Assembly: GCF_010093595.1 (NCBI RefSeq)
Contig: NW_022985450.1
Span: 293,083-357,082 of the forward strand
From: Mytilinidion resinicola
Lineage: Eukaryota > Ascomycota > Dothideomycetes > Mytilinidiales > Mytilinidiaceae
Reading direction: 5' to 3'
DNA: 64,000 bases
In this document: positions 10,608-21,654 of the stretch, one piece after another
Layout of the letters: each line of letters opens with the position of its first letter
Position numbering within the stretch: position 1 is the first letter of the stretch
Position numbers and translations under genes: made by a program
Notes under the pieces: generated by a model
What the model was told of the DNA's origin: nothing
The model's database searches: none
The model's input: the letters and a program-made list of their open reading frames with translations, nothing else

Positions 10608-12596
10608 ATGACGGGTGATAAAGAGAATTACGGCACCAGCGACACGATCGATACCAACGACGCAAATGACACCGACAACACCAATAACACAAACGACACC
10701 AAGGACACCAATGACACCAGAAGAAGCGAAGGAGCACCTGGAAAACCCCGCAAAAAGGTCTGGAAAACAAAAGTCAAGACAGGATGCATTACTTGTCGGT
10801 AAGTAGCACTTTCTTTTAGCACCATAGAGCGGCTCGGGCGCTCCGAGACTACCTAAGGGTGGCCCTCTATCCTGAGGGCCCTCCGTAAACATAGCCATCT
10901 GACGCATTCCAGCATTCGACGAGTCAAGTGCGACGAAGAGAAACCTAATTGCAAGCGATGTACGTCTACTGGACGAAAATGCGATGGATATGAACCCCCT
11001 AAAGCCCAAAAGCAAGCCAATCAAGCCCTCGTGAGAACAGCGAGGCCTCCCACATCCACCCGATCATCACCAGATCTTGTCCCAAGATATGGCAAATCAA
11101 CCCCAGCAACCTTCATGGACCCCGCGTTTGCATCTGAAATATCAGCAGAGAGGCAGAGTCTGAAGTTCTTTCAAATGTATACCGCGCCTGAAATGGCAGG
11201 ATTCTTCGACTCTACGTTTTGGGTCCAGGACCTTCTTGTGGCGGCAGAGACACATCAAGCTATCCGATACGCCGTCACTGCGCTCGGTGCTCTCCATCAG
11301 AAGTTCATTGGCTGCACCCTCCCTGTCCTCCCTGACGATGTATCAGACCAGACGCTGCGATTTGGATTGAAGCAATGCAACCGCTCTATCCAAGAAATCA
11401 TAAAACAGTCAGGCTCGAGCGGGATGTCAAGATTGGACCGGATAAACGCTATGACTGCATGCGTCTTGTTCATGTGCTTTGCCAGCATTCAAGGCCATAA
11501 CTCTGAAGCTATAGAACATCTCCGTGGAGGACTGAAACTCTTACGAGAGTCTGACGCCATCCAGCAGACTGCTCGTCACGACAAGCAGACTCACCCAGTG
11601 TCCATGGAGTCGCTACGAGGCATGTTTGTCACTCTCGACATTCACGCCCGTGGCATGATTAGCGACAAGGATATCATGTCCTGGGAACCTATACCGAGCG
11701 CCGACCCGCATACGATCCCGTTGGAGGTCAAATCTCTCCCACAAATACGCTACTACATGGAGGGAACCTTCAATGAAGTGCTCGCTTTCCTCCAAGGCCT
11801 CGACCTCTATCCACCGACTACACCAGAAGCCGTGGATGTCGTGACCTCTACATTCAATGGCTTCATGGAGAAAATAGAGCTAGGCGATAAGGTGCTCGAA
11901 GAATACCTCCGTCGCCCGACGACCCGGCTTAGTCAAGAAGAGCAAACAGCCGTCCTAGCGCTGAAGCTGCACCGGAATGATATTGCCGCTTTCTCAATTA
12001 TGTTCCAGCTGCAGTCCGAGCTCGCGGAGATGGCGTGGGATCACTGTGAGTCACAATTCATTGACATGGTCGCCATCTCCACTCAGCTGTTGGGCGCAGA
12101 GCAAGGCGGACTAGTACAGCTCTACCCTTCCACTTCCATACCCGCATTGCCCCCGTACGGTCCTTCGTTCTCCAAGATCCAAAACGCATCTAGCGCTACC
12201 CAGCGCTCCCGGCGCCCGATCTTCACCGTCGGATTTGGCGTCGTCATCTCCCTCTTCCTCGTCGCCTACCGCAGCCGCCACCCCGTCATTCGCCGCCAAG
12301 CAATATCCCTTCTCCTCAACTACCCCCGTCGCGAAGTGCTATGGGATGGCGTGCTAGCAGGGCGAATAGCACGAGAATCGATGATGATGGAAGAAACAGC
12401 ATACTTGAACCACGTCGGGCTCCCACTATCAGACATCCGGACAGTTTTGACAGCAGCGGGGGATCTGCCGCTGCACCTGCGCACGCGTGATATTGAGATC
12501 ATCTATACTGGGATGCGCCAAGCGAATGCCACTTTCAGGAGTATAGCGGACTTTCAAGAGGGGCGAAAGGGGGTGACGAAGACGATTCATTGGTAA
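10608..12596 (+). CDS. Zn(II)2Cys6 transcription factor
   Basis: Two exons, 10608-10798 and 10913-12596, encode 624 aa. The binuclear zinc cluster is split by the intron: KTGCITCR in exon 1, then IRRVKCDEEKPNCKRC and TGRKCDGY in exon 2. Together these supply the six cysteines with the usual spacing, at about residues 59-86. The N-terminus before it is a low-complexity Asp/Thr/Asn run (repeated DTN-type units, bases 10635-10715). The rest is an all-helical region of the fungal-specific transcription factor type, with YTAPEMAGFF and DMVAISTQLLG segments. It is a nuclear DNA-binding regulator, expected to bind CGG triplets. Its neighbours are a hydrolase and an EthD-hydrolase fusion, which it could control, but I have no direct evidence for that. 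Confidence 0.88.
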
Positions 12597-13142
12597 AAAC
12601 GACGTTCTTTTCGTCTCGTTTGATTTTCCTATCTACTCTTATGGCATGGAGGTTGATGGCAGGAGAGCTCTTGTGTCAAGATCGAGAACAACGTGTGAAG
12701 GGTCCTTAGTAGTTGGATACCTATAAGTACTTGCTTTTGCTTATCATTTCGCATGGGATTTGCATGCCTATTTACAACCATCTTTTCCGCTTGGAGCGTT
12801 TCAATGGGAGGGATAAGTACGAGCAGCCTGCACCAACAAAATGTAACCACATGACTGGTCCACTCGTTTCCGACTACGGACGCTAAGAACCATCCTGCCC
12901 CTCTAAACTTCGAAAACCCCTCGCTTTCTCGCTCGCCGGCAGATGAACTCGGAACCACAACATGAAGAACATTTACGCCCTCGCCGCCAACGCAATGCAG
13001 CCCTCCTACTTCTTCCACGCGCTCTATCCCACATAAACCCCTCTTGTCTTCTCAATTGACCATCACAATCTCATCCCACCATCTCATCCCACAATCTCAA
13101 CGCCCTCAACGCACTCAACCAACTCAACCAACTCCACCAACC

Positions 13143-14849
13143 ATGCCTCCCACCGCTCCCCCCAACGCCCCCAACACCGCCAACTCCGGCATCCTCTACG
13201 TAACCATGCAACCCGCCCCGTTCCTCCCCCTCCCCCGCTTCCACGACTGGTACAACAACGAGCACGGCCCGGGCCGCCTGCGCCTCCCCTTCGTACCCAC
13301 GGGCTTCCGCTACCGCGCCGCCGACGCCCTCGCCCCGTCCCCCGCGCACCCCGAGTGGATGGCCGTCTACGACATCGCCGACATGGCCGAGCTAACGCGG
13401 GAGACATACACGCGGCTGCGCGCGCCGCCGGTGCAGAGCGCGCGGGAGCGGGACACCATGAAGGACATCGCGATCCGGCGGCGCTTCTACGACGCGGTGC
13501 CGGGCGCGGAGTGGGCGGCGCCGGGGTACGTGGAGCTAGAAGCAGTAGGGCAAGAGGGGACGAAGGGGAGGGTGCTGGTGGCGGTGCTGGTGACGCTGCG
13601 GGAGGGGCAGGAGGCGGAGCGGGAGGAGCGGCTGGGGCGGTGGTATGCGGAGGAGCATGTGGGGATGTTGCAGAAGGTGCCTGGGTGGCTGCGGACGCGG
13701 CGGTTTGTGACCAGTCGGCATGAGACGGCGGGGGGGAAGAGGGAGTTTCTGGCGCTGCATGAGTATGAGGCGGAGAATGGGGTGGGTGGGGAGGTGTTTA
13801 GGGAGGCGGTGGGGACGGCGTGGGCGAAGGAGATTTTTGAGGAGGTGCTGGAGGAGCGGGTGAAGAGGGTGTATGGGTCGTATTATACGTTTGGGCCGGC
13901 GCCGAGGGATTTGGGGTGCTTGGAGAGTGGGGAGGTGGTGCCGGCGGAGAGTACGGATGGGAAGACGAGGACGAGGCCGAAGAAGGGGGAGAAGAGGGCG
14001 GTGATTGAGTCGTATGTCACTACGAAGGATGGAGTGGAGCTGCCCTATCGACTTGAGGGCGCGTCGGATCCGCAAGCTCCGCTCATTGTTCTCTGCAACT
14101 CTATCTTGGTGCAGTTTGGAATCTGGGACGCGTTTGTTGATGCGTTTCTCGAGAGATCGGAGAACAAGAAGTTTCGGATCCTGCGATATAACACGCGAGG
14201 ACGATCGAGCAACTCCGGATCGCAGCCGGTCACAGTCGATTTGCTAGCTTCAGACATCCTCTCGCTTCTCGACGCTTTGAGAGTGCCGAGGGCTGCGGCA
14301 GTCATCGGTGTCAGCCTTGGAGGCGCAACGGCCCTCACCGTCGGGTTGAAATACCCTGACCGAGTTGCAACATTCGTGGCATGTGACACGAATGCCAATA
14401 GCCCCGCTGGAAACAGCAAAGCATGGGGCGAGAGAATTGCAATAGCCGAGAAGGAAGGTGCTCAAGCCCAAGGCGAAGCAGTTGTGGGAGATGAGCTGGC
14501 AGAGGCCACGGTCAGGAGGTGGTTCGTGAAGGAAAGTTATGACGGAGCAAAGACGGAGGCGGAGATTGAGAGAGTCAAGAAGATGGTAGGGACGAACAGC
14601 CTCGCAGGCTTCAAGCACAGCGTGCAGGCCCTCTTCGACTACGATCTGAGGGAGGAGATGAAATCGTATACCGGAGAAGGCGCGTTCCTAGTCGGCGGTG
14701 GTGATGGTGTTCTACCCCAGACGATGAAAGACATGTCGGAATCACTTGGACAGGGTGCACCCTACTTTGTGGTTGAGGGAGCTGGACATCTACCCATGGT
14801 GGAGAAGCCGGAGCAGGTAGCTCTTTACGTATCTGAGTTCTTGTATTAG
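13143..14849 (+). CDS. EthD-EthD-alpha/beta hydrolase fusion (3-oxoadipate enol-lactonase-like)
   Basis: This is an intronless 568-aa protein. The ATG at 13143 is in good context (CAACCATGC); the frame is open further up but has no ATG. Residues about 15-130 and 145-255 are two related dimeric alpha/beta-barrel domains of the EthD type (PRFHDWYNNEHGPGRL, and LGRWYAEEHVGML). They lead into a lysine-rich linker (TRTRPKKGEKR). From about residue 290 comes a complete alpha/beta hydrolase: VLCNSILVQFGIWD, GVSLGGATAL with the nucleophile serine near residue 390, and GAGHLPMVEKPEQV with the catalytic histidine near 548. That order resembles PcaD-type 3-oxoadipate enol-lactonases. EthD domains bind or degrade aromatic or ether compounds, so a role in aromatic catabolism is a fair inference. 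G+C falls sharply near 14.0 kb at the domain junction. Confidence 0.8.
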   Translation: MPPTAPPNAPNTANSGILYVTMQPAPFLPLPRFHDWYNNEHGPGRLRLPFVPTGFRYRAADALAPSPAHPEWMAVYDIADMAELTRETYTRLRAPPVQSARERDTMKDIAIRRRFYDAVPGAEWAAPGYVELEAVGQEGTKGRVLVAVLVTLREGQEAEREERLGRWYAEEHVGMLQKVPGWLRTRRFVTSRHETAGGKREFLALHEYEAENGVGGEVFREAVGTAWAKEIFEEVLEERVKRVYGSYYTFGPAPRDLGCLESGEVVPAESTDGKTRTRPKKGEKRAVIESYVTTKDGVELPYRLEGASDPQAPLIVLCNSILVQFGIWDAFVDAFLERSENKKFRILRYNTRGRSSNSGSQPVTVDLLASDILSLLDALRVPRAAAVIGVSLGGATALTVGLKYPDRVATFVACDTNANSPAGNSKAWGERIAIAEKEGAQAQGEAVVGDELAEATVRRWFVKESYDGAKTEAEIERVKKMVGTNSLAGFKHSVQALFDYDLREEMKSYTGEGAFLVGGGDGVLPQTMKDMSESLGQGAPYFVVEGAGHLPMVEKPEQVALYVSEFLY

Positions 14850-15903
14850 ATTCTGCATTCATATAGACATCTTGATGGATCGGTCTCTGAAGTGAGCCAT
14901 TTTTCGAAGGACTTCAATTTTATGGAAACCATTTCTCAAAGGGGTTGGCTCCTGCAGGAGCCGTTTATCCAATTTTCCTGTCCGTGAAAACCTCGGAGCA
15001 GCAGAAATGAAGCATGCGTGTGGACATAACTATGAAGCAGGAGCACATGTAATCCTCTACAAACCATGGCCCCTGAATCGTTCTTCTAACTGCAGGCTTC
15101 ACATCCAAATCGAACATGAGTCTACTACGCGTAGCATCTTTAAGCGTGACTAATCACAGAAAGAACATAGCAACCAAACAAACACCCACCCAACCGGCAC
15201 CATTCGTTCTTTGATGTTTCAATTCACCCCGCACACGCCAACACGCCTAAAACACTCGGCAATGCTTAGCGAAGCTTGAGCACGGTCCCAAAAGACGCAG
15301 CGCCATTCCGTCATCTTGCCTGCTCTAATCGCGCCCAGCCTTCTCCGCAATCAATACTCGTGCCGCAAGCCGCCGCGCAGGGGTCGTCATGAGCGCTGCG
15401 CCGTGAGCCTCGTCGCAGCGCGTACCCAACTACTATTAGAGAGCCGGAAGAGTGAAGATCCTCAGCCGCCGACTTCCATCCCTCATTCAGCAGTTCACAA
15501 GCCAAGAGGAGGGACGGGCATGTTCCCAGGCGCGTCAGAGCGAAGGAGGGGATTTGCAGTCCGCGTGGCCCCAGGGCAATAGCGGGCCAACAACAGGCTT
15601 AGGCTAGCAGCCCAGCACCCAGCAACGCAACGCAGGCTGGTTTGTGCAGGTGGTTTAGTGTTTGCTTGACCTCATCAGTGCCGGCCCCCGGGCGATCCCA
15701 CCTGCTGCCCGTCAGCCAGCCCGTCTGTCGTGTTTCTTACGCCGTGCCGTGTGTACCTGCGTCTTACACTCTTCCAACATTACGCCTCACTCTCGCTTTT
15801 CTATCGCCATCGATCAGGCCTGACCCCTTGGTTGAGTTGCGGCTTCAACCACGACGCTCGTTTGTGAGAACCTTGGTCGCGGAAGAAGCTGAGTGGGGAT
15901 CAG
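14850..15903. other. gene-free stretch, upstream region of GH76 gene
   Basis: No gene is supportable. GC-rich open frames at 15316-15582 and 15642-15986 overlap the probable 5' leader of the next gene and show no family signal. Confidence 0.5.
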
Positions 15904-17563
15904 ATGGCGTTTCTACGGACAGCGGCGCATGCGCTGCTTACGCTCAGCCTTGTTGGCAGAACCGTGACGCCTGTTGCTGCGATTGATTTGGATCCGACGA
16001 ATTCTGGTATGTTTGCTCGTATACTTCCAATTCATTTTTTTCTCGGACGAATATAATATGCCAATTGTGTCATTTCAACCCCATACACTACACAACAACA
16101 ACATAACTTCTACAGCCCAACTAACACACCAACCTCAGACTCAATCAAAAGCGCCGCCGCAATAGTCGCGAAAGATCTCATGGGATACTATGCGACAGGC
16201 TCAACTGGTGCGGTCATCAGCGGTATCCCCGGCCTACTCACATACCCGCCCTACTACTGGTGGGAAGCCGGAGCCATGTTCGGGCAGATGGTGGAGTACT
16301 GGTACTACACCGGCGACGACACCTACAACGACATCGTGTCAGCGGGGATGCAATTCCAAGTCGGAAACGCGCGGGATTTCGTACGTTCCCCAGCCTTCAA
16401 TCTCAACCTCCACCGCAAAGACATCTCTAACACTGAAGCTCGTTATGTAGATGCCCGCCAACCAATCCAAAGACGAAGGCAACGACGACCAGCTCTTCTG
16501 GGCCTTCACCGTCATGTCGGCGACCGAAGTCGGCTTCCCGAACCCGCCGGCCGACAAGCCGCAGTGGCTCGCGCTCGCGCAATCCGTCTTCAACCAGCTC
16601 ACGACGCGCTGGGACACGTCGCTGTGCGCGGGCGGGCTGCCCTGGCAGATCTACACGTGGAACCAGGGCTACAACTACAAGAATACGGCCGCGAACGGCG
16701 GGCTCTTCCAGCTCGGCGCGCGTTTAGCGAAGTACACGGGCAACACGACGTACGCGGACTGGGCGAACAAGGCGTACGACTGGCTGGCCAGCAGCCCGCT
16801 CATCACGGCCGACATGCAGGTCTACGACGGGAGCAACAGCCTGAAAAACTGCACCGACGTCGACCGACTGCAGTGGTCCTACAACTACGGCATCATGATC
16901 GGCGGTGCTGCTTACGTCCGTTCCCCCTTTTCCCTACTCCAATCACTCGCGCTAACCCGCCCCTCCCAGATGTACAACTACACCAACGGCTCTCAAATCT
17001 GGGAGACCCGCCTAACCGGCTTCCTGCAGCACGCCGAATCCGTCTTCTTCCCCACGGCCTACGGCTCGCAAACCATGGTCGAAGTCGCGTGCGAAGTGAC
17101 GCAGAAATGCGACGTCGACCAATGGAGCTTCAAAGCCTACCTGTCGCGCTGGATGGCCATCTCGGCGCAAATCGCGCCCTTCACCGCCGCCAAGATCACG
17201 CCGCTGCTGCAGGCCTCCGCGAAGGCCGCCGCCAAGCAGTGCAACGGCGGCACCGACGGCACCGAGTGCGGCAGCCGCTGGTTCCAGGATACCTGCGACG
17301 GGAACGTGGGCGTGGGCCAGAGCATGAGCGCGCTGAGCGTGATTAACGCGAATCTGATTGCGAGCGCGAAGGCGCCGCTGAGCGCGGATACGGGGGGCAC
17401 GAGTAAGGGGAATCCGGCGGCGGGGACGGGGGGGAATGAAGGGAGTGTGAAGACGACGCTGGGGGCGGTCACGGGGGCGGATAAGGCCGGGGCGGGGATT
17501 GTGACGACGTTGGTGCTGGCGTGCATGTTGGGGGGTGGGTGGTTTATGGTCAGTGGGGATTGA
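15904..17563 (+). CDS. GPI-anchored mannan endo-1,6-alpha-mannosidase (GH76, Dcw1/Dfg5-like)
   Basis: Four exons, 15904-16006, 16139-16380, 16451-16915 and 16970-17563, give 467 aa. Features in order: a signal peptide (MAFLRTAAHALLTLSLVGRT); SIKSAAAIVAKDLMGYY; the substrate-groove segment YPPYYWWEAGAMFGQMVEYW; the GH76 acidic pair in KDEGNDDQLFWAF; LPWQIYTWN; a Gly/Thr/Ser-rich spacer; and a C-terminal hydrophobic GPI-anchor signal (GIVTTLVLACMLGGGWFMV). Enzymes of this family act at the plasma membrane and cell wall, and are thought to attach GPI proteins to wall glucan. Intron 3 is 54 bp, a multiple of three without a stop, so retention would keep the frame. I take it as spliced because it has a GCTAAC branch and because removal gives the conserved AAYMYNYTNG. 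Confidence 0.9.
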
Positions 17564-19185
17564 GGGGTTGAGGGGCATTGAGGAGAGGGAGGGTTAAGGG
17601 TGGGGATTGATGTGATCATGATGGGATGGGATCGGGTTTTGTTCGGGCGCTTTGGGTTGTCGCTGGGCTGGCTTCTTTTGCAGCCTTGGGGAGACTTTGG
17701 ATAATTCCGGGGCTTGGATGCCGCGATGGGTTCGGTTGTATATATTTGATTTGTCCAGAGACGACAGGATATGAGGTCTCTCCTTCAGTTCACTCCGGAA
17801 CTCATCTTCGAGTCTTTCATCCGCAATTAGCATCAAACCAAGACGCATGCGTTCGTACCTTCGTGAGAGTTTATTAGAGAGGTAGTGGTCAACATAAAGT
17901 TCGACACGTCGTTAAACCCAAGCCGTTGCCCAGGAGCGCTTCATCGTTGCCAAGGTGCTGCCGGTGGCTGGGCGCCGAGTCGTAGGGCGGCCGAGATGCG
18001 ATAGCTGCGTATCGGTTGTGGTCATTGCGGCCTTGGGATCGTGAGAGACGATGATTTCGGAAAGAGGGTGTGCGAACGCGTCCCAGATCTCTGTTGTGAA
18101 TCTGGGGTGTTGAAGTGNNNNNNNNNNNNNNNNNNNNNNNNNNNNNNCGATTCAGGGGTTGGGATCGCGGCGTGGGTTAGAACTACAGACCATTTCGTAC
18201 GCAAGGAAGAGATAGTAGAAGTTGATAGTCTCGTTAAGAAGGCCTCGAAGCTGGTCTAGTGGTAGTTTGTTTTCAAGCTATCGTTCTCTATTGTTTTTGT
18301 TTAGTTCTAACTCTTTTATATCAGCGGTAGCATCGTTCCAACGCGGATCATCGGGATCTGGAACTGTCTCAATCAGCCCGTCTGAACATCGTTCGATGTA
18401 GATAGCAGGGAGCCATAGGTGTGCTATTTGCACCTGTTTGCCATTGCATGAAGTCCTCCGCCATACTGCGGCGAATCAGACGGGATGTAAGGAGTTGGAA
18501 CTTGTGAATTAGATAGGGGTAAGTCGGGGTTCTGACGCCTGCGGTAAGGAGTGCTCCAATAAATAAGATTTCAGTCTATCAAAAGGTAGTCTAATAGCTA
18601 CTGCGTTGACCTTTGCATCGCATTTCAAGTTTCCAAAGCCTAACGAGGTACCCCAAACGGTTGCAGAGAGCGCCCAAACTTACGTCTTGATACTGTAGAT
18701 ACGACTAAAAAAAATTTGATGAGAACTCTTATAGGCTGATTCGGAGAACAGTACCCGGAATTTGATTACCAACCTCTCGAATAGGATAGCCAGCAGTCCT
18801 TCCTATTCGATTTTCTTTCGAAGGTCATGAGATCGGGGTGGATACGATGTAGACACGGCTTCGGACAAAATCAAGCGAAATGTGGGGGGTTGCGGGGAAG
18901 CGTTCCCCGGATTTCCCTACCATTCGTCAGTTCCTCATATTTACCAACACTGACCTGAACAAAGACTCGATGTCCTGGGAAACGCGGGATCTTTGAATGC
19001 TTCACGGTCAGGGGTGCAGCTAAGTTGATGTTAGTTAAGCCTTCTGCGTACTACATTACTCTACCGTATCTCCACTCAAACCCTCTTCTTAGGCTTTCGA
19101 ACCCTTCCAAACATCTAACCCTCAATAAAGCACCTCTAAATTCTTGGCTATTACCCAGCTCCCTTAACGACACACGCCCGCAAAG
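17564..19185. other. gene-free stretch with assembly gap
   Basis: No gene or RNA is supportable in 1.6 kb, except that the 30-N gap could hide something. A short imperfect inverted repeat (TCGAATAGGA ... TCCTATTCGA) lies at about 18777-18812. The last 100 bases before 19186 are the likely SDR leader. Confidence 0.5.
18118..18147. other. assembly gap (30 N)
   Basis: There are 30 consecutive N bases. The true gap size is unknown, so coordinates to the right may not be physically exact. Confidence 1.
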
Positions 19186-20054
19186 ATGTCGGTCGACCTC
19201 ATAGAAACCGAAACCGCCAAAGCCTTCTCCCACACGACCCCCCTCTTCAACGTCGCCGACAAAGTCATCGCCATAACCGGCGGCGCCTCAGGCATCGGCC
19301 TCGCAACCGCCACCCTCCTCGCCGCCCAAGGCGCCAAAGTCGCCATCATGGACCTCAACAAAACCCACCTCGAGACCGCCGCCGCCACCATCAAAGCCGC
19401 CGGCGGCACCGTCATGGCCACCGTCGTCAACGTGCGCGACGCCGCCCAAGTCGACGCCTGGATCGCCGACGTCGTCGCGACCTTTGGGAAACTCGACGGC
19501 GCTGCCAATCTCGCGGGCGTGATCCCCAAGAGCATCAACATCGACCGCGTGGAAGACTTGAAGGACGAGGACTGGAAGTTCGTCTTGGATGTCAACATCA
19601 CGGGCGTGATGCACTGCCTGCGCGCGCAGATCCGCGAGATGAAGAAGAAGGGGAGCATCGTGAATGCGGCGAGTATTGCGGGGCTGGGCGGGTTTGCGAA
19701 GAACGCGGCGTACACGGTGAGCAAGCATGGGGTGATTGGGTTGACGAAGTCGGCGGCGAAGGAAGTGGCGGATCGGGGGATTAGGGTGAATTGTATTGCG
19801 CCGTAAGTTTCGAAATTCCGTGCTTGCTTTGAAGGTTGGGTTTGCTGATGTGGGCGTGATATAGGGGTATTATAGATACAGAGATGCACCGCGAATCTGA
19901 GCGCATCAGGGGCAGCCCGGGGAACTACAACGCCCCGATTAAGAGGAAAGGGCAGCCGGAGGAGGTGGCGAGCTTGATTTCGTGGCTGCTGTGTGATGGG
20001 TCGACTTATATCACTGGAACTATACAGATTATTGATGGAGGTCTAATGGCGTAG
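19186..20054 (+). CDS. classical short-chain dehydrogenase/reductase
   Basis: Two exons, 19186-19802 and 19865-20054, give 268 aa of the usual classical SDR length. The NAD(P)-binding motif TGGASGIG is at about residue 30, and a D at the end of the second strand (AIMDLNK) suggests preference for NAD(H). NLAG is the NAG-equivalent. The catalytic serine lies in NAASIAGLGGF and Y-x-x-x-K in YTVSKHG. After the intron the frame continues GIIDTEMHRES and ends ITGTIQIIDGGLMA, the typical C-terminus. It is cytosolic, and the substrate is unknown. It is followed directly by two tandem-repeat arrays, and the nearest convincing gene downstream is 2.6 kb away. Confidence 0.9.
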
Positions 20055-20224
20055 AGTCCATCGAATACGCATCCTTCAATTCTTTACATCCCGTTCATTT
20101 CGTATATGGTAGGCCAGAGGACTTCATGCAGTAGTAAAGAGGTGCGAATAGCACTACATTCTGACTCCCTGCAGATGTGTCCAGGAGTTGGTCAGGATGC
20201 AGCGGGCGATGCGGTGGATATTAG

Positions 20225-20745
20225 GCTACCTTTTGGATGGTTCGTGAAATGCGACATGGGGGGACCCCTAACAGTGGTATTGAGTGAGCAAAGGTAGTGT
20301 GTAAGGAGTAGAATGTTCGTGTGCGTAGGGGTTAGGTACTCCGGCACGGCGCAGGGGTCGATGCTGTCTAATTTAGAGTGCCTTCTGGACGACTGGTGAA
20401 GTGTTAGTTGGGGAACTCCTAACGGTGATATTAGGTGAGCAAAGGTAGTGCTTAAGGAGTAGAGCATTCGTGTGTGTAGGGTTTAGATGGTACGATGTTG
20501 AGGTTCATGCAGTGTAAGCCAGACTACCTTTTAGATGGTTCGTGGACTGCTAGTTGGGGACTCCTAACGGTGTTATTGGGTGAGTAAAGACTGAGCGTAA
20601 GGAGTAGAATATTCATACCCATAGGGCTTAGATGCTCCGGCACGATGTAGAGGTCGATACAGTCCAATCTGGACTACCTTTTGGATGGCTGGTGAGGTGC
20701 TGGCCCGGGCACCGCTGACGGTGGTGTTAAGGGGGCAAGGAGGAG
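20225..20745 (+). repeat. tandem satellite, about 150-bp unit, about 3.5 copies
   Basis: Units start with TACCTTTTGGATGG-like blocks at about 20226, 20379, 20525 and 20675. Each continues with GTTGGGGA-ACTCCTAACGGTG, GAGCAAAGG-TAGTG and TAAGGAGTAGA, then GTTCGTG...TTAG and CTCCGGCACG. Copies are diverged, mostly by substitutions. A single core copy lies at 1226-1270. A separate motif 20115-20150 (AGGACTTCATGCAGT) recurs at 21661 in the next array, so the two arrays share a piece. Confidence 0.75.
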
Positions 20746-21216
20746 TATATTCGTTCCCAAATACAGGAAAAGAAACGTCGTTACGGAAAATCTTCTTGGT
20801 ATAGCTTGTCTTCTCTACCTCATATATGACTAATAGTTCTTCTCATCAAATTCCTCAATTCTGGCTTCCAAAAGTAAGTTCTCAGCAGTCATACAATCCC
20901 AGCCCCTCCCCTGCAGCCACCCGCATGCGCTAGGCCCCATCCCAGCTCTCCTCTCGACCAGGGTCTCAATCTTGGACCAGACGCGAAGTGACGCAATGTG
21001 GTGGTATCAGTAACTGAAGACATAAACCTGCCCCGCGAACTTCTTGATACAATATTTAAACTATACCTCTTACAACAAGCTCTAGAAGGTACACCTCGAA
21101 CAAACAAAAGGTAATAACCCCCACCACAGCCTTTAGAATAGTCCATAAAGCCGATACTAACCTCCCCAGAACCCAACTCCGCCGATCTATCCAAGATATA
21201 AAAAGCTTCGCCCACA

Positions 21217-21564
21217 ATGTCCATCCCCCTCCTCTTCACAATCGACGGCGCCTCCCGCCACGAAGTCGTCCTCCTCCCCCGCAGCGCCGACATCAAGTAC
21301 CTGAACGGGCTGGTCATCAACACCGCCGCCACGTCCCCAAACTGCACGGAGTGGGGCTCCAAGTTCAAGAAGCAAGACGCGGACGGGCCGAAAGAGCACA
21401 TCACCGAGTTTAAGATCCAGTGGGCGACGGAGGGCCGGGATATGAAGTTCTGGCCCGCGAGCACGGTGATCACGGGCGAGAACATCGAGGCTGTGTTGGC
21501 GATGGTGGAGAAGGGCGCGGGGAGGGATGTATTGGTTGTCAGTATGGGGAAGGCAGAGAAGTAA
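21217..21564 (+). CDS. small hypothetical protein (115 aa)
   Basis: This is a single-exon frame with ATG in good context (CACAATGTC). I do not recognise the family. The product is soluble and mixed alpha/beta in look, starting MSIPLLFTIDGASRHEVVLL and ending LVVSMGKAEK. It has no signal peptide or membrane segment. Its base composition (high G+C, GC-rich wobble positions) differs from the AT-richer satellite on either side, which supports a real gene. The middle holds DADGPKEHITEFKIQW and TVITGENIEAVLAMVEKG. The position between two satellite arrays is unusual. No function is offered. Confidence 0.6.
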   Translation: MSIPLLFTIDGASRHEVVLLPRSADIKYLNGLVINTAATSPNCTEWGSKFKKQDADGPKEHITEFKIQWATEGRDMKFWPASTVITGENIEAVLAMVEKGAGRDVLVVSMGKAEK

Positions 21565-21654
21565 GGGTGATTTTCAGGTTTTCATGATGTAAAGATGGCG
21601 AAGGGTGTACGATAGATGTTTTGGGAAATCTGCAGTGGGGATATGAGAATGAGA

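Noticed and set aside
13071..14075. Arg/Pro/His-rich minus-strand frames opposite the EthD fusion
   Set aside because: Shadows caused by very high G+C in the sense strand; no family resemblance.
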